This document shows, one piece after another, positions 37,224 through 48,863 of a stretch of 64,000 nucleotides of DNA. This DNA is from Xestospongia bergquistia (taxonomy: Eukaryota; Porifera; Demospongiae; Haplosclerida; Petrosiidae). Every line of letters starts with the position of its first letter. Within the stretch, counting starts at the first letter, position 1. Both the position numbers and the translations under genes were made by a program. Location of the stretch: assembly GCA_963965975.1 (NCBI GenBank), contig OZ014418.1, positions 2,492,775 through 2,556,774 of the forward strand. The letters are read 5' to 3'. Below the pieces are notes generated by a model. That model was not told the origin of the DNA and did no database searches. It saw nothing but the letters and a program-made list of their open reading frames with translations.

Positions 37224-37486
37224 GGTTTAGGTGACACTGCTTGGGACTTGTATCAAGCAGTGCTACTGATCATGAAGAGTATAGTGTAACAGGAGCTGTG
37301 GGTGGAGTCCTGCGTCATTTACCAGGTAACATAGTGTGTCCTATCATCTTTGCTTCAGAAGCAACTCAACATGTGTTGAATGGATTAAAGAATCAATTTG
37401 TTCCAGAAGCAAAGAAAGAAGCTTCTGAGAATGGAAGACTAATCAATAATGTTGATATTGTTGTGTTAATATATGCAAAAATCTGA
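37224..37486 (+). pseudogene. ATG2 C-terminal fragment, frame-shifted
   Basis: After an acceptor (ttcttag) the exon opens GLGDTAWDLYQA, then changes frame near 37262 and continues with VTGAVGGVLRHLPGN, PIIFASEATQHVLNGLKNQ and FVPEAKK. This is the order seen in the C-terminal region of ATG2, the phagophore lipid-transfer protein (GAVGGVxRxLPP, ATEATSxxLGGMRNQxVPDA). One indel breaks the frame. The fragment lies upstream of the ATG2 central exons at 40568-41004, the reverse of gene order, so the locus has been rearranged. Confidence 0.7.
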
Positions 37487-37927
37487 GAAGATAGTATAAT
37501 ATAATATAATAAAATAAAAATATTGTATATATTGTCTTAACATCTTGTGCTTTTAACTTTGTAATCCACAATAATAAGTAAAAAAATAATTTGAATTCTA
37601 ACATTATTAATAGGTAAATTAGTTAATTGGTTGTATCTTGATAGGAGGTGAACTGTAGTTTGGCTAATAGAAAAGTTGATCAAAGCTGTAGTGGCTGTGA
37701 TTGGCTGTGATGTGAAACACTTCAATGGGATGTATGGAGGTTCAGATAATTGTTTAGTGGTAGTGTAAATAAAACTGAGATTTTCTTTACCAGAACTGCT
37801 GGTATTCGAGCCAGAAACAAGAGGTACATGTGGACCATGTGTGGCAGCAATTTTCCTTTTCTTGGCACGTCTATTTTGGAACCAATACTGTGTGAAAACA
37901 AAAGTAAATATATTTGCCATACTTTAG

Positions 37928-37928
<1 letters not shown>

Positions 37929-37963
<35 letters not shown>
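37929..37963. repeat. (TA)n microsatellite in the homeobox intron
   Basis: About 17 TA units lie between homeobox exons 2 and 3. Confidence 0.9.
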
Positions 37964-37966
<3 letters not shown>

Positions 37967-38174
37967 AACTAGACTTACATGTACATTCTTTTCTTTGATA
38001 TTTAACTTAACAGCAAGGTCTTCTTTTGAAATATATCAGGGTAGTTATTTTGATCAAATTGTGACTCTAAATGGAGTAATTGTTCTTTCGTATAGTGTAT
38101 CCTGGTCCTTTTTTTCTGTTCAATTTTGTTATCGCTATCTGGTTCTTTGTTCTCCTCCTCGGCTTTTCTTTTCA

Positions 38175-38370
38175 GTCCTAATAAAGCAACATCAAAATTA
38201 TTAAGTGCCTAGCTCGGCCCTTGGCCTAAGCGTTAAACCCAGAAACTAACTAGCTCATACCTCTCCTAATAAAGCAACATCAAAAATTATTAAAATAATG
38301 GACGAGCCCAGCCCCACCCTTGGCATAAGACTACACCCAGAAACTATATAACTAGGTCATACCTCTCTTC
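38175..38370. repeat. Imperfect direct repeat in homeobox intron 1
   Basis: Two copies of about 90 bp (each beginning taataaagcaacatcaaaa and ending near cccagaaacta...catacctctc) lie head to tail. The second copy ends at the exon-1 donor and the first at a donor-like cctctc, so the duplication also copied exon-boundary sequence. Confidence 0.75.
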
Positions 38371-38420
38371 ATAGACAATTGGGCAGTGCTTTCTTCTTGG
38401 AGGCTGACTTTGGTTTCCAT

Positions 38421-38861
38421 GATTTTTAAATCTAAATGAAATGGAAGTTAGAACTCTTCTTTTTCAGTGTCGCGATTGCGCTTTCCTTTCTTCTCTAAGC
38501 GAAGCAGAGTAATATGACAACACTTCTGCTCTATTTTATATTCATACGTCAGTTCTTAAACGTCTGTACTGTGAAAAGTAACATTCTGTTAGATTACTCT
38601 TTAAAATATGACTGGTATTACTTTGTTGAGTTTGCTGAGCTCGTTGACACTTCTATATAATGAAAACTGATAAACCGTCAAAGAACAAAAAACCTATAAT
38701 AATAGTATGATTAATAATTAATAAAGATTAATTAAGATAATTAAGATTGTAAGTCTTGTAGATTAATTCGCCCTGGCTTGGATTGGCACTAAAATAGTGA
38801 TGTTGCTACTAGTAATAATGTCTTTAATGAGATCAGTTAATAATGACTGATATTGTCATAG
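38421..38861. other. Spacer, nothing recognised
   Basis: This is the 5' flank of the homeobox gene and upstream flank of the DOMON fragment. No motif was identified. Confidence 0.4.
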
Positions 38862-39282
38862 GAAGAGTTATGAGAGGCACAGCATTTATTGAGGATCGGT
38901 AAATAGTCTGAATGCTCATGAATCATAGCTGCATGGTCTTTAAAATTACATAATTTTATTACCATTTTTTTAGCCATACTACAATTCAATCTACACCAAG
39001 ACTTGACACTACTCAAAATATTAATAACACAACAGATGTTTCTGCCAATAGCATTCTTGTGTTAAAGTTTTCAAGAGAACTAATAACAGCTGATACAACA
39101 GGAGAAGATGTACCATTAAATACAAATTGAATTTGGATTTGGGCAATGGATTCAATCTCAATTCAAGGAAATCCTGTAATGTTACAACATTCTACGGACT
39201 CCAGAGGAACATTAAATTCTGGTGAACCTGTGTTTGAGAAAAGTAGAAATGATGGGTGGATAATGATGCAGGCAGATAGATA
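38862..39282 (+). pseudogene. DOMON-domain fragment with an in-frame stop
   Basis: A mini-exon (38862-38898, RVMRGTAFIED) joins in phase 2 to an exon from 38974. The joined frame reads ANSILVLKFSRELITADTTG, then VPLNTN, a stop at about 39128, and onward in the same frame IWIWAMDS, QHSTDSRGTLNSGEPVF. The pattern of FSRxLxTxD, WxWA and HxxxRG is that of DOMON domains (extracellular haem- or sugar-binding modules). The stop, and the lack of neighbouring exons, mark it as a relic. Confidence 0.55.
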
Positions 39283-39503
39283 ATCTAACCTATTATAAAT
39301 GTACTAATTATCAAATTTGAAGTACTTTCAAGTGATCATATCTCATTCCCAGTTTACTAAGGGATGTTTGACTGGTTCATATGTCCTGTAATGATATAAC
39401 ACCTTATTGTATTACATAAATGACAATATTGTAATTACCAAGACTACCTTTCATTGTACTACTTAAACATAAATGTTAAATCATAAAATACTAAACTGTT
39501 TAG

Positions 39504-39970
39504 GAAATATGCCATGTGGAAGATTTATAACACCATTATGGTTACTGTCAACCTTTGTATTCTATTAGTTCAACAGCCACTCTATTCAGTGGGAGATGTC
39601 CGACTAGTGAATGGTCCTAACAATAATACTGGAGCAGTTGAAATATGTAATGGTAGTCATTATGTGGGTGTATGCAGACAAGGATGGGACAGCAATGATG
39701 CTGCTGTTATATGTCGACAATTAAAACTAACCAATCAATGTAAGTTATGATTATAACAATGAAATAATTCATAGTCATTGATATCACTATTGTAGTATGT
39801 TAAAGACACTATGTATAAAATTGTAAACTATAGCTGTCTTGTTTACCAGTAGTAAGAGTAAGTACCAAGAGTAATAAGTGGCCCTTCAAATTGTAGAAGT
39901 CCAATGTGTCAAGATAATGGGAGATGTTTTGCTTTTACAAGTACTTGTGATTGCTATTCAACTAGATGAG
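39504..39970 (+). pseudogene. SRCR/EGF receptor fragment
   Basis: The exon 39504-39739 begins at ATG 39514 with a hydrophobic signal peptide (MVTVNLCILLV) followed by the N-terminal half of an SRCR domain (GDVRLVNGPNNNTGAVEIC, GVCRQGWDSNDAAVICRQL). The second half of the SRCR domain is absent. From 39897 an EGF-like piece is readable (SPMCQDNGRCFAFTS, TCDCYS) that ends at a stop and whose phase does not match the SRCR exon. SRCR proteins are secreted or membrane scavenger-type receptors, abundant in sponges. Confidence 0.7.
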
Positions 39971-40567
39971 CCTAGCTCCTAGTCTGTGTGATGGTAAGTC
40001 AACTAGATCTCTGTAGCTATAAAGTATTTTTTATTCTTTGATTAAACATTTAATATAGACTAAGGTAGTAATAACATATGCTAGGTCAGTTAGTACTAAA
40101 GCAATTTCATTTTTGATTTAGTTTAACTTTTTAATAGTACTAACTTGATGTTAGCATGGGATTAAACTTGACTGTATGCATAGTTTTATTGATTCAGAGT
40201 ATCCCTTTTAGAGAGATTCATTTGGTCAGCATAGTCCTTAGCCACTAGCAATAGAAATTAACTATGTATGTACTTATATAAATCAAATGTTATATGTTAT
40301 AAATGGTGTAACTTCACTCTGATGACATCATCATTAAATGACAGGAAGTGATGTCATCATATATGATGACATTATCTAAATCCATCACCTACACCCTAAA
40401 CCAAACCTTATGACACATAGTGATGTCATCATCATAGTACAAGTTACATCATCATAAAAGTTAAGGACCCTATAAATCAATGACTATAATATCATTATAA
40501 ATTAACTATGTTATGTGCTATAATCATTATCTGTAATCATTCTCTCTAATCTCTCTTTCTCTCATAG
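39971..40567. other. Spacer with short palindromic TGACATCA-type blocks
   Basis: Positions 40318-40450 hold several copies of gatgtcatcat and its complement, which can pair as short hairpins. No gene is seen. Confidence 0.5.
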
Positions 40568-41004
40568 GACACTTTTTTCTTTCTCTATGAATTCTTTCAA
40601 CAACTAATACCATCCTCTCAATCCTCTTCCAAACAAGAAGGTAAGTAAATTATACATCATATTATTTTAATATTAATTTCTAACAACAGGAGCAACAAAT
40701 TCATCAACAGAGAACATCAATCAATTACATCATGTCACTCTTACAAACCAAAGCTCACAAAAAGATCAAGTTAATACTCCAGCAGTTATTTTCATCAAAT
40801 CATTTGTCTTCTATCCTGATGTACCAATACACATAGACTATGAAGCTAAGAGATTATACTCTGAACAAGTGGTTAGTTTTATACATCAATTTAACATATG
40901 TCATGTGATCTTCACATGATAGGGCACTCTAGCAGGGATACTCCTAGGATTGAGTCACTTGGATAACTCTGAGATTACATTGAAGGCTATTACAAATAAA
41001 CAAG
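40568..41004 (+). pseudogene. ATG2 central fragment, three exons
   Basis: Exons 40568-40640, 40690-40871 and 40923-41004 join in phase. They encode a leader (DTFFFLYEFFQQLIP), a Ser/Asn-rich segment, then VFYPDVPIHIDYEAKR and GTLAGILLGLSHLDNSEI. This matches the ATG2 stretch that reads PDVPxxLDYxGK...GTxAGLLIGLxxLxCSEL in animals. The frame is clean here, but the next exon is missing: the intron runs into a dispersed repeat at about 41042. ATG2 is a lipid-transfer protein of about 2,000 residues, so this is a small remnant unless the rest lies elsewhere. Confidence 0.75.
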
Positions 41005-41041
41005 GTTCAGTTAGTAGCCATTATTGGATGTACTATATTAA

Positions 41042-41672
41042 CATAAAAATATCCGAAATTTTTTTCAGCTTTTCTTTGATGCAATCATGTGAAGATACTT
41101 GTTCTAATAATTGATCATACTTTTAAAAATTTTTTAAATCCTAGTACTTTGCAGAAATATAATTTGATTCTATAATATCTGCAATGTTTTGGAGACAACA
41201 AATAATAATATTAAAGAACCTAGAGGGCTGAAACTTTTGAAATTTAAAGATAAAGTCATATACTACAATGATATGGATGGATTTATTTCTACAACAATAT
41301 TTGACATTTTTACAAAGCTATAAACCTTGCTTACTTTAATCACTATTATTATTATATGTTATACAAATCGTACAAAGAAATGCATCCGTAAAAGTACTAA
41401 AAATTTATCATTTTCATCTTCTTGAACTTGTCAGGAGGTTGTTACATTATCCATAGAATCAAAAATCATAACAACAGTATCTAAAAGTGCAAAAGTCGCC
41501 ATCTTGATAATGAATAATCGATATTCATTAATTAAAGGCAATGAATACACTTAGTGTCAGGTTATTGATAAGTGACTTTCGCGGGGTAAATATATTATTA
41601 CTATTATTATTATTATTGTTATTATTGTTATTAAAGCCTGGTCTGCTTTGAGAGGAAGGCACATAAGACTAC

Positions 41673-41743
<71 letters not shown>

Positions 41744-41760
41744 GTAATAATAATTATACA
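41042..41760. repeat. Dispersed repeat ending in (AAT)n, copy 2
   Basis: Closely similar to 14041-14720, but with an uninterrupted (AAT)n of about 60 nt (41683-41745) where copy 1 carries the LINE. Confidence 0.75.
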
Positions 41761-41762
41761 TT

Positions 41763-42600
41763 TTATTTAACTATTCTAACTAAACAAGTAATTCTAAAGT
41801 TATGTAAAGCATGAAATAGAATATATATTATGTTCTTAATATAATTACACAACTTAATTAATAGTATGCAAACACATATATCAAGAGTTATCAATACTAC
41901 ATTATGTAGTGGTATTGCACATGAGTTAAATTGTTGTAGTGACACATTTATGTTGATTGATACTGCTCATCTTATTTGATGATGAAACTTTAGATGTAGT
42001 TATTTTAGTAGATAGTAGATGAAGTGATTTAACTGTTACCTCTTTGATTGACCTCCATTTCAAAACGTAGTTTAAAAAACTAAGTGGAATAAGTCCCAAA
42101 AGAGTGTATGCAATTGCACTCATTAATGGAGTGTGATACTGTTCAAACTTGGATCTACTACATTTTTCTTGAAATAATCAGTTAGTGCAGCAATAAATTT
42201 GTCAGCTGTAGCTGTGACATACCCAGTATGTACTAAAGTAAATATAGCAAAGACAATGAATGAACACATTGAAATGAGTACTTTCTTCTCAGGTGTATTT
42301 TCTTATTATTGTTAGACCTCAAAAGAAAAAATGGTTTCTGCGTATTATATAAAATATATAAAATTCATCAATAATTGTACATTACATGATGAATAATCCA
42401 AAAGATGACAAAGAGTAGGTAAGTTCCAATAGCAAGAAGTATATCAACAATGACTGTAACAGAATAGAACCACATGGCACCATTACTGATACACAGAGTT
42501 GGTGGGAATTCTATGTTGCTTATAATGATAGTCTTTTACAGACAAAGACTATGACAGCTAGTAATGGTATAAGCAGAGCTGTACTATAAAAAGATGATCA
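41763..42600 (-). pseudogene. Receptor-like 3' end, copy r2 (broken)
   Basis: The last exon retains the longest final helix of all copies (AYTLLGLIPLSFLNYVLKW, then RSIKEVTVKSLHLL). A deletion of about 25 nt near 42164 removes the KCEVLGHVPGKC loop and shifts the frame, and the acceptor before the last exon is altered. The preceding helix exon is near 42380-42545. Confidence 0.7.
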
Positions 42601-42718
42601 TAATTGTATTAATACAGTCATACATACCCAGACATAGTACAACAGCAAAAATATATTTATGTTTTCCCATTTTTTCTGTTTATTGCCATGAAAAGGAAAG
42701 ACAACTTTGTAAAACAAC

Positions 42719-43441
42719 ATACTGAGTGAATCATCTCAGTATCAGCAAACATATAGAAGAGTCAAAGACTGTTGTGCTCATCTCTATAACTTGACACAGA
42801 GCTGGTCCTCATTGAATAGTATAGCCTTTGATACAGCTAGTAAGTTAATGAAAAGTCTTATTGAAGAACAATATGTGGTGGAGTCTGATAGTCATGTACT
42901 GAGTAATATGTCAGAATTAAAGAAAAGATTGGAAGGGAAAATTGTGGAACAACATGAAACGTTACACACTGATTTATGTAACATTCTATTGCAAATGGTA
43001 GGGCTATTTTTGATGTATTGTTACTTTAGTGATTTGTTAGGATATGATAGTCACAAACCTTGGCTTGGTATCAAAGAATTTACAAAGTTCATCAGAATTA
43101 CTAGCACTTCAGGGAGTAGAAGATATACCTTTATTAAATACCTTGTCAATCACATATTTTGGTAAGTTCATGTTAAATTGTTTATGAAGTCAATAAATGT
43201 TTTATGACTAAATAAAACTATGATTATATATCTTTACCTACTAGCTGAATGTGCCAGTCATCTTTATCAATCATACAGTGAAGAACAACATCTTCGCAAA
43301 GTTATTTGTGATGATATTTTTAGTATCAAAGACAAGGACACAATGATTGTATATCTTTCTTGTTGGTTACATAAACCTTGGATTAGTGATGAAGCAGAAA
43401 TGAAACTTTAGAGCTTACTAATTGACATTGGATTACAAGAA
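42719..43441 (+). pseudogene. CINP copy lacking its start, with an early stop
   Basis: All three CINP exons are present and highly similar to 701-1474, but the first 16 or so codons and the promoter are replaced by receptor-flank sequence. A G-to-T change makes TAG at 43409, removing the last eleven residues (the conserved LESLLIDIG motif). Confidence 0.85.
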
Positions 43442-43524
43442 TGAATTTATTTGCTTATTATTTAAAAATTAAATTACTTTTCACTTATGAAATAGTTTAA
43501 CAATATTTTCCAACTTGTTATATG

Positions 43525-43551
43525 TGTGTGTGTGTGTGTGTGTATGGTATA

Positions 43552-43600
<49 letters not shown>

Positions 43601-43621
43601 ATATTATATATATATATATAT
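43525..43621. repeat. TG/TA microsatellite
   Basis: (TG)n followed by two (TA)n runs, the counterpart of 1559-1626. Confidence 0.9.
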
Positions 43622-43699
43622 TGAAGTTTGATTCTAACAATAAATAGGGGTGAATTTTTGAAAATTGTGGCCATACACACACAGAATGTCTTAATGACA

Positions 43700-44552
43700 A
43701 TAATGTATTCATTTGTGTTACCTGGTTGGAAAATATGTAATTTGTGTGTATAAAAGTACAGATTATAAATAGTTTGATTGATTGATTAAGTAAAACAATA
43801 AAGTCACTGCATAAAAATGAATAACAAAAATCACAAATGTACTAATCTGCTAATATTATGTTCTTCTGTAAATTTAAAAGAATAAAAATAGCCTTTCCAG
43901 CGTTTCCAGATAATACTGTTATCAACAGTCTTATGTGGACAAACAATTATACATGGCATTAAGAGATAAACAATCTATGTAAAGAGTAGTATTATGACAT
44001 TAATAGTAATATTTAGATAATATAACAGCATTTTCACTATCAATAACATTTAACAATGTACAGAAGAGTAACACAAACATCAATGTCAAATCATCTGGTG
44101 TCAATGGTTTGTAGAGTAGCCATATTTACAATATTTTGATAAGTGAAGTTTACTGGTCATCTCTGATGAGACATATACATATATAAATAATGTGATCAAC
44201 TAGTCCTTGTCAATCATAATCTGATAGTTATAATAAATACATATCAATTCAATATTGACAAAACAGAATCATTTGCTACACAACAATTGTTTTACAAAAA
44301 ATTATCAAAAGTAAAAACACTGACTAATTGTCTATTAATTAGTTTATTGTAAGAAATTATGTTTTTTTTGCAAATCAAGTCTGAATTGACATTGCTTTAT
44401 AGCCAACTCTAGTTTAGAAAACACTAATTTTACAGGTTATGAGAGGACATGATGTTTGATCATAAATATTATATGACTGTAGTTTAATTCATGTACAGTG
44501 GAATGATCAGTTAAGTACAATGTAAGTTACCTGTTTAGTTGTATGTAGTCAT
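43700..44552. other. SMAD E 5' flank, no gene seen
   Basis: Paralogous to 1640-2478, with a deletion of about 30 nt near 44265. The invariant 20-mer is at 44553. Confidence 0.55.
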
Positions 44553-44647
44553 GTCTGATGAGGCCACGCCTGTATTACACTTATAATTAAATAAAATTAT
44601 AATCTGTTTATTTAGGGGGGTATCCAGCCACGTGGACCTTTCAAGCA

Positions 44648-47600
44648 ATGGCTTCTCCGAGTATTTTATCTTTGTCAAAGCCAGTAACTAAACGACTTTT
44701 GTCTCATATTAAAGTCACTTCTGAAGATTACCAATTTGATAAAGTCATCAAGACTATTTTAAAGAAGTTAAGCAACAAAAATCTACTAGAACTTGAAAAG
44801 TCTCTTATATGTCAGGATAAAGAAGCCACTTTGTGTGTTGTTCTTAGTCAATCCTCTGATAGTCAAAGGTAAGAAAAACTATGGTCAATTTTCTTTTCTT
44901 AAAATCTGATTGTTTTGATACAATCAAGTAAACTATGTGACCACACTTACACAGCTCATATCAAGCTAGTCTCATCCCAGACCTATTTGCAAAGTCTGGT
45001 CACACGTTTGTATTCCCAGTAAGGAATGTGGCGCCGGTGTTGGTATGCAATTAGAGGTAGTGAGAAATATGAATATCGTTAAATTGAAGTGTGGAAGCGT
45101 ATGCATGGCTACTCTTCAAGAAATCTGCTACTCCTGCTGCTCTGACCTAAGCAGTGAGCCCAAATATCATGTTATTATAAGAAACAAGAACGATGAATAT
45201 TCCTGTCTATACTCCATAGTTGTAGATGTGCTAAGCAATGAGAAGCTTGAAATACAACCAGAGAATATTCGCTAAAAAACTATTTTGTAAGTTTTTCTCT
45301 CTTTGAGAGTAAATCCAACTTCTTTGGCAACTTCGTTGATTTTAAAGACAATGTTTGCAGCTTTCAACACTTCAAATTTAATAATATTCATATTTCACAC
45401 TACCATTAATTGCATACTAACACCCGCATAATGATATATAATGTAACATATTGTTTTGTTACTCTAAAGTTTCATGCTTCTCCCTCCTTGTGATACTAGT
45501 ATATAGCATTAATACGAGAAGACAATATAGTCTACAGCAAATGATCAAAGTGTTCATCATTATGTCACATAACTACAGTACATGTGATCTATAGTACATG
45601 TAAAATTGAGTTACAAAATATAAGAACTTTTTAGGACTACTACCAGATAAAATAAGCATAGGCCATCAAACATGAACTAGAAAAGCTGTCAAAATGATGC
45701 TAACAGAAATTGGACACATTAGATTAGCCTGTAGTACAATCATTTGTTGCTTCACGACTTCACATACCAATAACAATAATCACAGTTCAAATTTAAATGT
45801 CACTTTTAATAAGTACTAGTTTTATTTTTAATGACAAACTGTTCAGTAATTTCACTGTTGCTATATTATTTGCATACATATATACAGTTTGAATTTAAGA
45901 ACGTTTTTAATACTTTATACAATCTCCATATCTATAGACAGAGTATTTTCTGTTGTTTACTGTTTCTAATTGTTTATATGCTTGTAGTGTTGTTATGATA
46001 TTTTTTATAGGATTGCTGTACCTCACCTTATCTCTTGTCGTGCATGGAGATGGCCTGATTTACAGAACCCCCTTGAATTAACTCCCACAAGCAGTTGTCA
46101 TTTTCTTTATAAAAGCAAGAAGAAGGATGTTTGCATTAATCCTTACCATTATCAGCTTGTCAAGATACCAGGTAATGTGTGATTATTCTGAAATATTAGT
46201 GTTTCTTGTCTCAGTACCAGGGTGTGACAGTGTTGAAGTGATAGAATGCATTAAAACAAAGGATTTTGTTGCTATAAGTTAGAAGATAAACGTGTGTAGA
46301 AATGAAGATTGACACTGCCATTATATCATTTAGTCTTGTAAATAATAGTGAATACAAAACACAATTAAAATACGTTCAGAGAAGTAATGCTGTAGCTAGA
46401 AAGAACAACAGTTTAGAAATACTTGAATGGTGACAGTAATGATTTATAAGAATTATGAGAGCTTATAATTAGAAACTAGATGAGTATCACTATTGAGGAG
46501 GTGACTAAAATAGCAGAAAAGACAATGTCAACTGTATTTAGGGAAATTCATATGCTACAAAGTTTGCCATGTCTAGCAAACAAACACAAACTGTTCTGAT
46601 ATTGGATGATTGAGATTAAATTTTGAAAAATGGTCTTTCTGCCTAAATTATACAAATGATGACACATATAATAACAGTTAGTAATGAAGCAGAATTTCGT
46701 TCAAATCAAAAGATTCTTTTCAAATAATAATTGTTGTCATGATGTTATAAGCTAGTTACTGAATATTACAAACATGATAGTAAAACTTTTATCATCAAGC
46801 AAACTCCCTTATATACAAGTACCTAGCAATAGAATTTATGTAAAGTGACTTCAAATTAATTATATCATTACTGTTGATATATTTTAAATAGTGAAAGTAG
46901 GTAATTCTGCTTATATTTGTAAATCATAGTCAAAGACATTGCTACACATGTAGTACCTAGCATTCAGAATTATGATAAGTATATAGTTATGTACAGCATT
47001 GGTATAATTATGGAATAAATAAACTAGACCTTAAGCAAATTATATATTATTTTTTATTTTATATAGATATTCCTCCATGTTTGTCACCACCTAAATTAAC
47101 ACATATTGACCATGTTAGTCATCAATATCCTACTGCTGTCCCTCCTACTCTCTATCAAAGTAAGTTGTCATGACGATAACATCAAGCATATGAGTACTCT
47201 ATTGGTCTGAGTGGTGATTAAGTTTTATCACTAGTACTGTTAGGTTGTAAAGGATTATTTTCATTGTTTCTTTTCACAAGGCTCTCCTGCACCCTATGCT
47301 TCATCTGCATCATGTGGATCATCAGTGACATCATTAGAAGTACCATCACCTTGTAAGTCCTTGTTGTTACTATATTTTAATTTATAATTTTCTTTTAGTA
47401 AGCTGTTCACTAAATCACATGTCTGAGCCTGAATTTTGGTGTTTTGTCAATTATTATGAACTAAACACTCAAATTGGTGACACTTTTAATGCTAGTAACT
47501 GTATATTCATAGTTGATGGATATACTTCTCCAATTTCTAAAAATCAATACTGTCTTGGCTGTTTTTCCAATACCAAACGTGATGAAGTGACCATAAAGAC

Positions 47601-48021
47601 TCGACGCTACATTGGAAATGGCCTTCGTATATTTAAAACTGGCAGTAATGTCTATGTTGAATGCTTGAGTAATTATAGCATTTTTGTTCAGTCACCCAAT
47701 AGTAATGTTCGTAATGGTTTAGTTCCCATGACAGTGACTAAAGTTTTTCCTGGAACCTACTTAGATTTATTTGATTATAAAGACTTTGCTAATCGTTTAG
47801 AAGAAGGTGTTCATTTACGTGATGAAGATATTGATCGACTTTATCGTCACTGTATTATTAGGATTAGTTTTGTGAAGGGTTGGGGAGCTGATTATCGTCG
47901 GCCTTTCATCACTAGAACTCCATGCTGGGTTGAAGTTCGCTTAAATGGTCCTTCTCTTTGGTTAGATAATGTAATCCGATGTTTGGGTGTGCCTCAAGTT
48001 ATTGCCCACTCTGACAGTTAA
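44648..48021 (+). CDS. SMAD E, R-Smad with a single linker cassette
   Basis: Exons are 44648-44868, 46011-46171, 47067-47159, 47281-47352 and 47399-48021, encoding 389 residues. The N-terminus is slightly longer (MASPSILSLSKPVTK). Helix 2 has KKLSNKN, closer to the classical basic patch than in B-D. Exon 2 carries three extra codons at its end (YHYQLVKIPG), shared with copy G. Only one 93-nt linker exon is present, and its last base is A, so the junction codes Ser, not Gly. MH2 has GWGADYRR and ends HSDS. One codon fewer in the loop before DEDID distinguishes E-G from A-D. Intron 1 contains a foldback insertion at 45035. Confidence 0.88.
45035..45425. mobile_element. Foldback element in SMAD E intron 1
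   Basis: Arms of about 40 bp (from ggtgttggtatgcaatta on the left, complementary to the right end at about 45385-45425) flank a 300-bp core. The similarity extends inward with more mismatches: both arms, read outward-in, can encode MNIVKL/MNIIKF-like starts. The left half contains a 76-codon frame (45045-45275) with no recognised domain. It is absent from intron 1 of the other SMAD copies. Confidence 0.65.
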
Positions 48022-48863
48022 CTAATTATTTCCAATTAATAAACATTGATATAACCTGAATTTCTGTTACATTTATTGCTCTATTTTATTACATTTATGG
48101 CTCTCCTCTTTTATTTCATTTATCTCATTAAAACAGATTTATTAGAGTTGCAGTGGTTCTTGTCATTTATAATATTATAAACATTGAATGATATTACTGT
48201 TCACTACCTTGATAAAAGAAACCTCTTCACATATCAGTACTTGTCACTAATATAATTTGAATATAATATAATTTATTTGAATGTAATTAATTTAGTTTTA
48301 AATATTCACAACTCGTTAATTTTATCATCAGTATAAACATGGCATGTATCAAGTAATCCCCTTCATAATATGCAGTCATATTTGCATAATGTTTTTAATG
48401 TTAGTGTTTCAAAAAACTAGATTACATATAATGTTTGATAATCTGATTTTTATTGTAAACTGTTTGAATAGTTCATACTATTAGTCACAGGACTGGCTAA
48501 TAGTTTTTGTAACAGTTAAAAACAAACATCCTTCAAACATTCAAACAAATTCTATAATTTTGTATTTTAAAAATATACAAATCAGTTTATTAATGTTTAT
48601 TTATATAAAACTGTTGATGTGTACTATTGTATTAATTATTATATAGTTGAAAGTAAGACTGTAATTTTTATTGACTACATAAAAAAGTGAATATATAAAT
48701 TGATACATCACTAAACAAGTAATTCTAAAGGTATGTAAAACATGAAACAGAATATATATTATGTTCTTAATATAATTACACAACTTAATTAATAGTTTGC
48801 AAACATATATATCAAGAGTTATCAATACTACATTATGTAGTGGTATTGCACATTAATAGTTGT
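48022..48863. other. SMAD E 3' flank, no gene seen
   Basis: Contains an early AATAAA at 48038 and AT-rich sequence shared with the 3' flanks of SMAD A and G. The receptor pseudogene's 3' flank begins at about 48600. Confidence 0.5.

Larger units (their letters stand above)
37537..38420 (-). pseudogene. PRD-class homeobox gene, three exons, one-base frameshift
   Basis: Exons (minus) are 38420-38363, 38177-37979 and 37887-37537. The first starts METKVSLQEESTAQL and joins phase 1 to a Lys/Glu-rich leader and a homeodomain: KKRTRIHYTKEQLLHLE (N-terminal arm and helix 1), FDQNNYPDIF, then after a frame change DLAVKLNIKEKNV (helix 2) and YWFQNRRAKKRK (helix 3, Gln50). The intron splits the homeodomain at about residue 46/47, common in PRD-type genes, and YPDIF fits that class. 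Exon 2 is 199 nt, and a length of 200 nt would keep frame; the missing base is in an A-run near 38021. A homeodomain protein binds DNA in the nucleus. This copy is either a young pseudogene or an intact gene with a homopolymer error. Confidence 0.7.

Noticed and set aside
40318-40450. Palindromic TGACATCA blocks as CRE-type regulatory sites
   Set aside because: They are simple short inverted repeats in a region of gene fragments with no promoter to regulate.
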